NCBI GenBank assembly: GCA_011524805.1
Contig: WTJO01000066.1
Location: forward strand, 1-13,820
Source: Alphaproteobacteria bacterium
GTDB taxonomy: Bacteria; Pseudomonadota; Alphaproteobacteria; Puniceispirillales; Puniceispirillaceae
Length of the DNA stretch: 13,820 nt
Direction of reading: 5' to 3'
Shown here: one piece after another, positions 6,328 to 13,820 of the stretch
How the letters are laid out: each line of letters begins with the position of its first letter
Numbering within the stretch: the stretch's first letter is position 1
Made by a program: the position numbers and the translations under genes
The notes under the pieces: generated by a model
Database searches by the model: none
What the model saw: the letters and a program-made list of their open reading frames with translations, nothing else
What the model was told of the DNA's origin: nothing

Positions 6328-8733
6328 ATGAAATCACATTACAGAGTTGTTGTTATTGGCGGCGGTGTTGTAGGCGCATCTGTTATTTATCATCTGGCCA
6401 AATTCGGCTGGAAAGATGTCTGTATGCTAGAACGTTCCGTGCTGACCGCAGGTTCATCGTGGCATGCAGCTGGCGGCATTCATGCGCTGAATGCAGACCC
6501 GAATATTGCTGCCCTGCAAGCCTATACCATTGACCTTCTGAAAGAGATTGAAATAGAAAGCGGGCATAATATCGGCCTGCATATGACAGGCGGTCTGACC
6601 ATGGCAGGCACACCCGACAGGTGGGAGTGGCTGCAGGCAAATTATCGCGTCTTCCAGTCTATCGGCATTGATGATTGCCGTCTTGTTACCCCTGAAGAAG
6701 CAGGCGAGTTGAACCCGATTATGTCAACAGAGGGCTTTCTTGGCGGAATGTGGGCAGACAGAGAAGGCTATCTGGATACCACCGGCACGGTGCATGCCTA
6801 TGCGATCGCCGCCCGCAAGAGAGGCGCCGAATATTTTGAACATACCAAGGTAGAGGCACTTGAGCAGACATCTGATGGCTGGCGCGTGATTACCGATAAA
6901 GGCACCATCACCTGCGAGCATGTGGTAAATGCCGCAGGGCTATGGGCAAAACAGGTTGGCAGGATGGCTGGCATTGAATTGCCTGTATCACCGCTAAAGC
7001 ATCATTATCTCATCTCCGACAGCATCCCCGAGCTTGAAACGCTGGATTTTGAAGTGCCTATGACAGTTGATCTGGAAGGCTTTACCTATCTGCGGCAGGA
7101 TCAAAATGGCGTCTTGCTTGGTATTTATGAGATAGACCATGAACATTGGGCGATGGATGGCGCACCGTGGGATTACGGCATGGAGCTGTTTCAGGAGCAG
7201 ACTGACAGAATTGAAAATGAATTAACCCTTGGCTTTGAAAGATACCCATGCCTTCAGGAAGTAGGCGTTAAAACATGGGTAAATGGCGCCTTTACCTTCT
7301 CGCCTGATGGCAACCCTCTGGTAGGGCCTGTGCCGGGCAAACAGGGCTATTGGTGCGCCTGTGCGGTGATGGCTGGCTTCCTGCAAGGTGGCGGCGTGGG
7401 CAAATCGCTGGCAGAATGGATGATACATGGCGAGCCTGAGGCAGATGTATATGGCATGGATGTAGCGCGTTACGGCCGCTACGCCGAAAATAAGCGCTAT
7501 ATCAAGGAAACTACAGGCCAGTTCTATTCACGCCGATTTGTGATGACCTATCCTAATCAGCAACTGCCTGCTGGCAGGCCGCTTAAAATGGCGCCTGCGC
7601 ATGATGCAATGACACAGGCAGGTGCATTATGGGGCAATAGCTGGGACTTGGAAGTGCCGCTTTATTTTGCCCCTCAAGGGTTTGAGGAAACCCCGTCATT
7701 AAAACGCTCAAATGCGTTTGAGATTGTAGCAGAAGAATGTAAGGCCGTAAGGCGTGATGTCGGCCTGCTGGATATTTCGGGCTTTTCCAGATTTGAGGTG
7801 ACAGGCAAAAATGCCCAAAACTGGCTTGAAAAGATAATGGCATCCAAACTGCCAAAGCCGGGCAAGGCATCACTTGCGCCTATGCTAAGTCCCGAAGGCA
7901 GGATGAAAGGCGATTTGACTGTCTTTAACTGGGGCGATAACCGCTTCTGGATTATGGGTTCATATTATCTGCGTGCATGGCATATGCGCTGGTTTAACCA
8001 GCATCTGGATAGCGGCGTTCAGGTGCGCGATCTGGGCGAAGAATGGACAGGCTTTTCTCTGGCAGGGCCAAAATCGCGTGACGTTATCAACCAGCTAACC
8101 GAAGGCGCAGGTGACAAGCTTGGCTTTATGGGATGCGGTGAGTTTGATGTCGGGCTGTATAAAACCCATATTGGCAGGCTGTCTGTTGCTGGCGAGCTTG
8201 GCTATGAGATTAATTGCAGAATGGGCGATCATATTGGTCTACGCCGGCTATTGCTGGAAGCAGGGGCAGATGCAAATATCCGTGAATATGGCTTTAATGC
8301 CCTGCTCTCCTTGCGGCTGGAAAAAAGTTTTGGCATCTGGTCAGCAGAATTTACCCAGAGCTATACCCCCGGCATGACAGGCATGGACAGATGGATTGAC
8401 TGGAACAGGGAAGGCTTTATCGGACGCGAAGCAGCAATAGCAGAGCGTGATGGCAATGGCCCTGAACGCAAGCTGGTAACGCTAGCAGTAGAGGCGTCAG
8501 ATGCAGATGCATCAGGCTATGAGCCTGTCTGGTCTGACGGCAAGCTGGTAGGGTTTGTGACATCTGGCGGATATGGCCATACCATAGACAGATCGCTGGC
8601 AATGGCGCTGGTTGATACTGATCTGTGTGCTGAAGGCACCGAGCTGTCAGTGCATGTGGTCGGCAATGAGCGCAAGGCATGTGTTATCCCTGCCTCGCCT
8701 TATGATCCGTCTGGTGCTGTCATGCGAGCCTGA
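6328..8733 (+). CDS. Dimethylglycine/sarcosine dehydrogenase-type flavoprotein with GcvT folate domain
   Basis: This 801-residue protein has the full DMGDH/SDH architecture: a DAO FAD domain (about 5-365), an FAO_M central segment (about 370-425), a GcvT aminomethyltransferase-like domain (about 430-690) and a GcvT C-terminal barrel (about 710-795). The dinucleotide motif is VIGGGVVGAS (9-18). H46 in SSWHAAGG matches the histidine that binds FAD covalently in rat DMGDH. D529 in MKGDLTVF aligns with the conserved folate-domain Asp of GcvT and of dimethylglycine oxidase. The C-terminus ends PYDPSGAVMRA, a family signature. The enzyme would oxidatively remove an N-methyl group and transfer the one-carbon unit to tetrahydrofolate as 5,10-methylene-THF. 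A good ribosome site, AGGGGAAG (6316-6323), precedes the ATG. It is the first gene of a tight operon with an MttB homologue and a second amine oxidase. Dimethylglycine versus sarcosine cannot be told from sequence alone. Confidence 0.88.
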   Translation: MKSHYRVVVIGGGVVGASVIYHLAKFGWKDVCMLERSVLTAGSSWHAAGGIHALNADPNIAALQAYTIDLLKEIEIESGHNIGLHMTGGLTMAGTPDRWEWLQANYRVFQSIGIDDCRLVTPEEAGELNPIMSTEGFLGGMWADREGYLDTTGTVHAYAIAARKRGAEYFEHTKVEALEQTSDGWRVITDKGTITCEHVVNAAGLWAKQVGRMAGIELPVSPLKHHYLISDSIPELETLDFEVPMTVDLEGFTYLRQDQNGVLLGIYEIDHEHWAMDGAPWDYGMELFQEQTDRIENELTLGFERYPCLQEVGVKTWVNGAFTFSPDGNPLVGPVPGKQGYWCACAVMAGFLQGGGVGKSLAEWMIHGEPEADVYGMDVARYGRYAENKRYIKETTGQFYSRRFVMTYPNQQLPAGRPLKMAPAHDAMTQAGALWGNSWDLEVPLYFAPQGFEETPSLKRSNAFEIVAEECKAVRRDVGLLDISGFSRFEVTGKNAQNWLEKIMASKLPKPGKASLAPMLSPEGRMKGDLTVFNWGDNRFWIMGSYYLRAWHMRWFNQHLDSGVQVRDLGEEWTGFSLAGPKSRDVINQLTEGAGDKLGFMGCGEFDVGLYKTHIGRLSVAGELGYEINCRMGDHIGLRRLLLEAGADANIREYGFNALLSLRLEKSFGIWSAEFTQSYTPGMTGMDRWIDWNREGFIGREAAIAERDGNGPERKLVTLAVEASDADASGYEPVWSDGKLVGFVTSGGYGHTIDRSLAMALVDTDLCAEGTELSVHVVGNERKACVIPASPYDPSGAVMRA

Positions 8734-8736
8734 GGC

Positions 8737-10293
8737 GTGTCTGATACTCCAACAAAAAGCATGCGTGGCGGCAGAAAGGCGCGGCAACAGGCTAGTCAGG
8801 CCGCCGCTACTGCACCTGCTTCTTTTGGCACAGCCTCGCTGAAAAATCCGTTTCCGCAGATGAATCTGTTTTCAGATGATTATATCAGCGCCATGCATGA
8901 AAAGGCGCTAGATATTCTGGAAACGATGGGGATCAAGATGCTATTGCCGGAGGCGCGGCAATATCTGAAATCAGCAGGCGCGCGGGTAGATGATGCGGCA
9001 GAAATGGTGTTTATCGGGCGCGAACTGGTGGAGGCTGCACTGACGACTGCGCCGCGTTCTATCACCCTTGCGGGCGGCTCGGCACATCGTGATGTCACGC
9101 TTGAGCTGGGCAGGCTGGTATTTCAGCCCGGGGCAGGCGCGCCCTATGTTACAGACAGGATAAGAGGACGGCGCCCCGGCACTGTTCAGGATTTCAGAGA
9201 GCTTATCCAGATCACCCAGTATTTTGATGCGCTGCATATGCTACCACCACTTGTCGAGATGCAGGATTTAGCACCCGCTTTCAGACATTATGCCAATATG
9301 GATGCAATGCTTACCCTGTCAGACAAGGTGCCGCATATCTTTTCCAGAGGCACGCCTCAGGTTGAAGAAAGTTTTGAAATGCTGCGTATTTTCAGAGGCA
9401 TGAGTGAAGATACATTTCTGAAAACACCCTGTTGCTATACAATTATCAACACCAATTCTCCGCGTCAGCTAGATATTCCGATGGCGCAGGGGCTAATCGA
9501 TTTTGCCAAAAACGGACAGGTTTCGGTGGTAACGCCCTTTACATTGATGGGGGCGATGGCACCGATTACGGTTGCAGGCGCGATTACGCTAAGTCATGCC
9601 GAAGCACTTGCGGGCATCACCCTCACCCAGATGGTTCAGGCTGGTGCGCCTGTATGTTACGGCACCTTTACCTCAAATGTTGATATGAAATCTGGTGCGC
9701 CTGCTTTTGGTACACCAGAGCATTTTCAGGCCTCTATTGCCGCAGGCCAGCTGGCACGCAAAACAGGTTTGCCGTGGCGTGCGGCAACAGGTTCGGCAGC
9801 AAATCTGAATGATGCACAGGCCGCCAACGAAACCCAGATGGGGTTGTGGGGGTGTCTGCTGGCAGGCTCAACCATGATTATTCATTCTGCAGGCTGGCTT
9901 GAGGGCGGGCTGACGGTTGGCTATGAGAAGCTGATTACAGATATGGAAGTGGTGAATATGATTGCCTGTCTATGCACCGAAAGACAGGAAACACAAGATG
10001 ATATAGGCATCTCTGCTTTGGAAGAGGTAGGGCCGGGCGGACATTTTTTTGGCTGTGCGCATACCATGGAACGCTATAAGGATGCATTCTATGAGCAGCT
10101 GGTAGGCGATCTGTCAAATTATGGCACATGGAAAGAGGCAGGCGGGCGGTCTGTAGATGAACGGGCAACAGATATATGGCAAGCTATCATAAAGCAGGAC
10201 AAGCGCCCGGAGATAGATTTATCCAAGGCACAGGCTCTATCTGAGTATATTGACCGCCAGACACAGGCAGGTGGCGCGCTGCCCGTAAGCTAA
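8737..10293 (+). CDS. MttB-superfamily (COG5598) trimethylamine/betaine methyltransferase homologue, non-pyrrolysine
   Basis: This 518-residue protein matches the MttB family in length and in late motifs such as GPGGHFFGCAHTMERY (432-447), an LAGSTMIIHSAGWLEGGLTVGYE block (375-397), and an N-terminal RGGRKARQ segment typical of alphaproteobacterial members. MttB proteins transfer a methyl group from a quaternary or tertiary amine to a corrinoid carrier. Archaeal MttB reads an in-frame amber codon as pyrrolysine; this frame is open throughout without an amber codon, so it belongs with the non-Pyl group that includes the glycine betaine methyltransferase MtgB. The GTG start lies 3 bases after the previous stop, with TGAGG overlapping that stop, implying translational coupling; an ATG at 8761 is possible but would lose part of the RGGRKAR leader context and has no ribosome site. 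Substrate is inferred from the neighbours: probably glycine betaine or a related N-methylated compound. Confidence 0.87.
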   Translation: MSDTPTKSMRGGRKARQQASQAAATAPASFGTASLKNPFPQMNLFSDDYISAMHEKALDILETMGIKMLLPEARQYLKSAGARVDDAAEMVFIGRELVEAALTTAPRSITLAGGSAHRDVTLELGRLVFQPGAGAPYVTDRIRGRRPGTVQDFRELIQITQYFDALHMLPPLVEMQDLAPAFRHYANMDAMLTLSDKVPHIFSRGTPQVEESFEMLRIFRGMSEDTFLKTPCCYTIINTNSPRQLDIPMAQGLIDFAKNGQVSVVTPFTLMGAMAPITVAGAITLSHAEALAGITLTQMVQAGAPVCYGTFTSNVDMKSGAPAFGTPEHFQASIAAGQLARKTGLPWRAATGSAANLNDAQAANETQMGLWGCLLAGSTMIIHSAGWLEGGLTVGYEKLITDMEVVNMIACLCTERQETQDDIGISALEEVGPGGHFFGCAHTMERYKDAFYEQLVGDLSNYGTWKEAGGRSVDERATDIWQAIIKQDKRPEIDLSKAQALSEYIDRQTQAGGALPVS

Positions 10294-10309
10294 TGAGAGG
10301 GACAAATCT

Positions 10310-11617
10310 ATGAGCAATTCACCAGATGCGATTATTATCGGCACAGGCGTCATCGGTACATCTATTGCGTTTGAGCTGTCAAAGGCCGGATTTAAGACAC
10401 TGTCTGTTGATCGCAATAGCCAGATTGGTCATGGCTCGACCGCTGGATCATGCGCCATTATCAGAATGCATTACTCGACACTGGATGGCACTGCCTTTGC
10501 GTGGGAGGGCTATCATTACTGGCGTGACTGGTCTGAATATCTTGACCTGCCTTCGGATGAGCCACTTGCCAAATTCAAGGAATGTGGCTGTCTGGTAATG
10601 CAGACAGAAGAAAACGGATTTCTGGAAAAACATATCGCCCATAGCCGTGAGCTGGATATTCCCACTGATGTATGGGATGCCGAAAAAATAGCCCAGCATC
10701 TGCCTATCTATCAACTGGACAGCTTTTCGCCGGCGAAGACCATGGAGGATGATAGCTTTGGCATGCCAAATGGCGATAGGCTGAAGGGTGGCATTTTCTG
10801 GCCTCGTGCAGGCTATGTAACAGACCCCGCCCTATCCTCGCAGAATCTGGCCGCCGCCGCAAAACAGCATGGCGCAACCTTCAAGATGGGTGTTGAGGTC
10901 GCAGATATTCTTATTGAAGCAGGCGAAGTGCGCGGTATAAAGCTGGCAGATGGCGAAGACATATATGCCCCTATTGTGGTAAATGTCGCAGGCCCCGGCT
11001 CATCATATATCAACAGGCTGGCAGGCGTTACAGACGAGATGACGATTTCAACCCGCCCTTTGCGGCAGGAAGTGGTGCATCTGCCCTCACCAGAGGGGTT
11101 TAACTTTGAAACAGATGGCATGATCGTCTCAGATAGTGATATCTCGCTATATTGCCGGCCTGAACATGGCAATCATATTCTGGTAGGCAGCGAAGACCCG
11201 CCATGTGATGCGCATAAGTGGGTTGATACTGACCATGGATATGACAATAATTTCTCTGACCAGTGGACAACACAGGCATTGCGCTATGCCCAGCGCGTGC
11301 CGTCAATCGGCATCCCCTCAAAAATGCGGGGCGTTGTTGATTTATATGATGCCTCAACAGACTGGATCCCGATTTATGATAAATCCTCTGTAAAGGGCTA
11401 TTATATGGCCTGTGGGTCTAGCGGCAACCAGTATAAAAATGCGCCAATTGCCGGCAAATTAATGGCATCGCTTATTGCCTATTGTGAGGCCGGCACCGAC
11501 CATGACACAGCCCCGCTTCAATTCACCCTGCCCTATATTAACAAAGCTGTGAATGCCGGATTTTATTCGCGCAAACGGCCTATCAATCAGGAATCCAGTT
11601 TTTCTGTACTTGGCTAG
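10310..11617 (+). CDS. FAD-dependent oxidoreductase, DAO family (sarcosine-oxidase-beta-like)
   Basis: A 435-residue DAO-fold flavoprotein with the N-terminal motif IIIGTGVIGTSIAFELSKAG (8-27), a VDR acidic-strand end, and an GHGSTAGSCAIIR FAD-contact segment. The region VNVAGPGSSYINRLAG is the usual second FAD-binding stretch, and the C-terminal part has YYMACGSSGNQYKNAP, resembling the closing motif of sarcosine oxidase beta-like enzymes. It lacks a GcvT half, so it would release the methyl carbon as formaldehyde or work with a separate folate enzyme. A clear ribosome site GAGAGGGA (10295-10302) sits 7 bases before the ATG, 16 bases after the MttB stop, so it is the third gene of the operon. 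By context it may oxidise the mono-methylated product (sarcosine-like) left after two earlier demethylations. The exact substrate is inference. Confidence 0.83.
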   Translation: MSNSPDAIIIGTGVIGTSIAFELSKAGFKTLSVDRNSQIGHGSTAGSCAIIRMHYSTLDGTAFAWEGYHYWRDWSEYLDLPSDEPLAKFKECGCLVMQTEENGFLEKHIAHSRELDIPTDVWDAEKIAQHLPIYQLDSFSPAKTMEDDSFGMPNGDRLKGGIFWPRAGYVTDPALSSQNLAAAAKQHGATFKMGVEVADILIEAGEVRGIKLADGEDIYAPIVVNVAGPGSSYINRLAGVTDEMTISTRPLRQEVVHLPSPEGFNFETDGMIVSDSDISLYCRPEHGNHILVGSEDPPCDAHKWVDTDHGYDNNFSDQWTTQALRYAQRVPSIGIPSKMRGVVDLYDASTDWIPIYDKSSVKGYYMACGSSGNQYKNAPIAGKLMASLIAYCEAGTDHDTAPLQFTLPYINKAVNAGFYSRKRPINQESSFSVLG

Positions 11618-11652
11618 CTGACAGTGTCTATGTCCTGCCTGCATTGGTCTGA

Positions 11653-12618
11653 CTATAGTGTCCCTGTTTCATGCAAAGCAGAAAAGGCGTTGAATGTGGC
11701 AGTAATGCCATCAGTTACGGAAATAGCCGGATATTCAGGCAACTGGAACCGCACAGGCGCTTCATCCAGATCAGGCGGAAACGGGAACGGCGTGCCTTCA
11801 CAGCGAATATCCGCATCCGGCGCAAGAGAGGTGATAATCTCGATAGCTGCCTCTATGGTCTCACACTGGCCATTCAGGTTAAATACAGATGCACCTTCAC
11901 CGCGCTGGCTGACCGCCGCAATAAAGGCCGCCGCCGCCTCGCCTGCATAAAGCCAGCTATAATTACCAGTATAGGGAATTATAAAGGGTTCTTTTTTCAC
12001 CGCCGCTTCAATGGCAAGGGTATTTTTTGAACTTATCCCCTGATCGCGCGCCACCCCATAGACAACGTTCGGGCGCAGGCCAATTGACGGCACCTGCCAG
12101 TCTGCCCAGAAGACAAAGGCAGATTGCTCATTGGCCATTTTATAGACGCCATATAATGTTTCCTTGAACGGTCCGCCGGGCGGAAGTGCCAGTGCCGCCA
12201 CAGATGATGCATAGGCTGTTCGCGTAATCCCCATATCTTTTGCTGTCTGAAGGATATTTATCGTACCTTCTACATTGACGCGCGCGCCCAATGCTGGGTC
12301 TGCCGCACAAAACGGTACCTGCAAACCTGCCAGATGGATAATAGCCTCAATCTGGTGTTTTTTTGCCAGTCCCAGCACAGCCTCATAATCTGTGACATCA
12401 CAGGTTGCCCATCTGACTTGTTCGGCAGCATCTTTGCCCATGACAAGTTCCAGCCTGTGCCTGTTATCTGACAGATCGGCGGCGATTACAGCTATGTTTG
12501 ATGCGCTCAGAATAGCAACTACCCACGCGCCAATACAGCCGCCCGCACCTGTCACAAGTACAGGCCCGTCGCATTGGCCATCTGGCAAAATAAAAGGTGA
12601 TAATAGCGAATTTTCCAC
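11653..12618 (-). CDS. NAD-dependent epimerase/dehydratase family protein (extended SDR)
   Basis: A 321-residue extended short-chain dehydrogenase/reductase. The cofactor motif is TGAGGCIG (23-30), with D48 after strand 2 (AADLS) favouring NAD over NADP. CDVTD (73-77) contacts the adenine, HLAG (95-98) is the strand-4 motif, and the catalytic set is S138/S139 with Y156-x3-K160. The family includes sugar-nucleotide epimerases and also uronate dehydrogenases and other lactone- or alcohol-forming members; nothing seen fixes the substrate. The start is GTG at 12618, preceded on its strand by AGGAATAGG at good spacing. It converges on the oxidase gene to its left (35 bases between the stops) and diverges from the metalloprotease gene to its right. 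It does not appear to belong to the demethylation operon by orientation. Confidence 0.85.
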   Translation of the reverse strand: MENSLLSPFILPDGQCDGPVLVTGAGGCIGAWVVAILSASNIAVIAADLSDNRHRLELVMGKDAAEQVRWATCDVTDYEAVLGLAKKHQIEAIIHLAGLQVPFCAADPALGARVNVEGTINILQTAKDMGITRTAYASSVAALALPPGGPFKETLYGVYKMANEQSAFVFWADWQVPSIGLRPNVVYGVARDQGISSKNTLAIEAAVKKEPFIIPYTGNYSWLYAGEAAAAFIAAVSQRGEGASVFNLNGQCETIEAAIEIITSLAPDADIRCEGTPFPFPPDLDEAPVRFQLPEYPAISVTDGITATFNAFSALHETGTL

Positions 12619-12668
12619 CTGCCTATTCCTTATGTTAAATGTCCCTATTCTGCATCCTAGGCATCTTT

Positions 12669-12697
12669 TTGTGCAGACGCAAATCAGGCCATATCAA
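12669..12697 (+). promoter_or_regulatory. Candidate promoter for the metalloprotease gene
   Basis: TTGTGC (12669-12674) and TATCAA (12692-12697), 17 bases apart, are moderate matches to sigma-70 boxes inside an AT-rich 147-base divergent spacer. The leader would be about 60 bases. No other pair looked better. Confidence 0.3.
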
Positions 12698-12765
12698 TAA
12701 TTTTATTAAAAAATCTACATACCTAAAAAATTGGGTCGTTAACCGAAATTGGAGAGGATTTTTTA

Positions 12766-13820
12766 ATGACGACAGTCTATACAACACAGACAGTCAACAT
12801 GTTGGCCAATGCGCTTGGTGTTAGCAATAACGCCGGCAGCACTATTGCTACGTCTAAATCCTCCGAAGGTGACGCAACATCTATTACCTCTTCTGTTGCG
12901 GCTGACCAGAGCAATATGGAAAATGTGGCATTTGCACACCGGCTAATCCTGAAAGACAGGCTGGAAGGCGGTGCCCATATTATGAGCATGGTCACCATTA
13001 CCAATGATACGCTCACACAAGTGACAGAATATCTAAAGCAAACTCAGGATAATCTGGGGCTTTTATCTGATTTTGCGGCTGGCAGTAATGAATATAATGC
13101 CGTGCTTGCTGCGATTGATGATATCGAGCAGGAAATGTCGTCATATCTAGGCGGGCTATTCCACAAGGGAACGCTTGATTTTGAACTTAATTCAGGCGAT
13201 GCAAACAGCGCACCATCCTTTCTTGATTTCATAAATTTGTACGAAGACCCTGATAACCCTGCCACACTTAAAGGACAGATTGCGGCTCTAGAAGTGGATA
13301 TGGTTACATTTTCTCATGCTACCCATGATCCGCACACCTGCCCACATTGTACGGCTCAGGCAGCACAACAACCAGTAGACCCAGACATGCTGGTACCGCT
13401 AGAAGCAACAGTCTCTAATTCAAGTTCTGCTGGTGGTGTAGGCTACAATACATCGTCAGCAGCAACAACAGCTGACCCAAATTATGAGGAGATAAATACA
13501 CTTCTGTTATCAACGAATTGGGATGTTGGTGCGGGAGAATTACTATCTTACTCATACTTCGATATGAACTCGAATGGAACTAACGGTTATCCTTCAACCG
13601 CCGCCTACAATGTTTCTGGCGTTGATATAGATTCTCTTACGGAGAGTAATGTTGACGATAACTCTGTGGATACCGACCGAGATACAAATAACTCTACCTA
13701 TCTCGATCAAGCCTTTAGTCTATGGGACGACATAGTTGATTTTAATTTTGAAAAGATTACGGAAGCTTCCACAGCTGGAAGTACAGATGTAGGTGAAATG
13801 CGTGTGGCGTTCACTGACCG
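12766..13820 (+). CDS. Serralysin-like (M10) secreted metalloprotease, N-terminal part, cut by the window edge
   Basis: The frame is open from the ATG at 12766 to the right edge, giving 351 complete codons; GGAGAGG (12751-12757) lies 8 bases upstream. Residues 1-50 are Ser/Thr/Ala-rich with no Sec signal. Residues about 51-130 look alpha-helical, with heptad-like spacing (DTLTQVTEYLKQTQDNLGLL). Residues 183-195 hold a His/Cys cluster, SHATHDPHTCPHC. From about 245 the sequence follows the start of serralysin catalytic domains: LLLSTNWDVGAGELLSYSYFD, then QAFSLWDDIVDFNFEKITE and a strand ending DVGEMRVAFTD. The HExxH zinc helix and any RTX repeats would lie beyond the edge and are not seen. 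Serralysins leave the cell through type I secretion by a C-terminal signal, consistent with the absent signal peptide. Composition is acidic and Asn/Ser-rich, and the DNA is more AT-rich than the genes to the left. The M10 call rests on partial domain resemblance. Confidence 0.68.
   Translation, partial: MTTVYTTQTVNMLANALGVSNNAGSTIATSKSSEGDATSITSSVAADQSNMENVAFAHRLILKDRLEGGAHIMSMVTITNDTLTQVTEYLKQTQDNLGLLSDFAAGSNEYNAVLAAIDDIEQEMSSYLGGLFHKGTLDFELNSGDANSAPSFLDFINLYEDPDNPATLKGQIAALEVDMVTFSHATHDPHTCPHCTAQAAQQPVDPDMLVPLEATVSNSSSAGGVGYNTSSAATTADPNYEEINTLLLSTNWDVGAGELLSYSYFDMNSNGTNGYPSTAAYNVSGVDIDSLTESNVDDNSVDTDRDTNNSTYLDQAFSLWDDIVDFNFEKITEASTAGSTDVGEMRVAFTD

Noticed and set aside
8737..10293. Pyrrolysine-dependent MttB
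   Set aside because: The reading frame contains no in-frame amber codon over the full family length, so pyrrolysine insertion is not required.
11618..11652. Possible bidirectional terminator between the convergent oxidase and SDR genes
   Set aside because: Only a loose direct similarity (AGTGTCTATGTCC and AGTGTCCCTGTTT) is seen, with no stem and T-run.

Overview
The window looks like a chromosomal segment of a marine alphaproteobacterium, possibly SAR116- or Roseobacter-like. This is inferred from gene content only: a GcvT-fused dimethylglycine/sarcosine dehydrogenase, a non-pyrrolysine MttB homologue, several DAO-fold flavoproteins, a cytoplasmic reductive-dehalogenase fusion and a serralysin-like exoprotease, all at intermediate GC. 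No rRNA, tRNA, CRISPR array or insertion sequence was seen. There is no gene-free stretch longer than 300 bases.

Layout. Positions 94-2404 (+) hold a ketopantoate-reductase-family gene followed 22 bases later by a PuuB-like FAD amine oxidoreductase, probably one transcript. Positions 2468-5719 (-) hold a 1083-residue protein that joins a B12- and 2x[4Fe-4S]-type reductive dehalogenase to a phthalate-dioxygenase-reductase-type FMN/NAD(P)/[2Fe-2S] module. It has no Tat signal and no RdhB anchor gene nearby. A 70-residue two-helix membrane protein follows at 5930-6142 (+).

Positions 6328-11617 (+) are a tightly packed three-gene operon: a DMGDH/SDH-type flavoprotein with a GcvT folate half, an MttB-superfamily methyltransferase, and a second DAO-type amine oxidase. 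Together they could take a quaternary N-methylated amine (glycine-betaine-like) down by up to three methyl groups, sending at least one into the folate C1 pool. The substrate is inferred, and no corrinoid carrier protein is encoded here.

Positions 11653-12618 (-) hold an extended SDR (NAD-dependent epimerase/dehydratase family). Diverging from it, and running off the right edge, is a gene starting at 12766 (+). It has an N-terminal helical region, a His/Cys cluster and then the beginning of an M10/serralysin-like protease domain.

The items most worth following are the self-sufficient reductive dehalogenase, the MttB/DMGDH/oxidase cassette without a visible corrinoid partner, and the unusual pro-region of the truncated metalloprotease. 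The two first-named systems are both from families that use B12, so the locus as a whole implies a cobalamin-dependent lifestyle.
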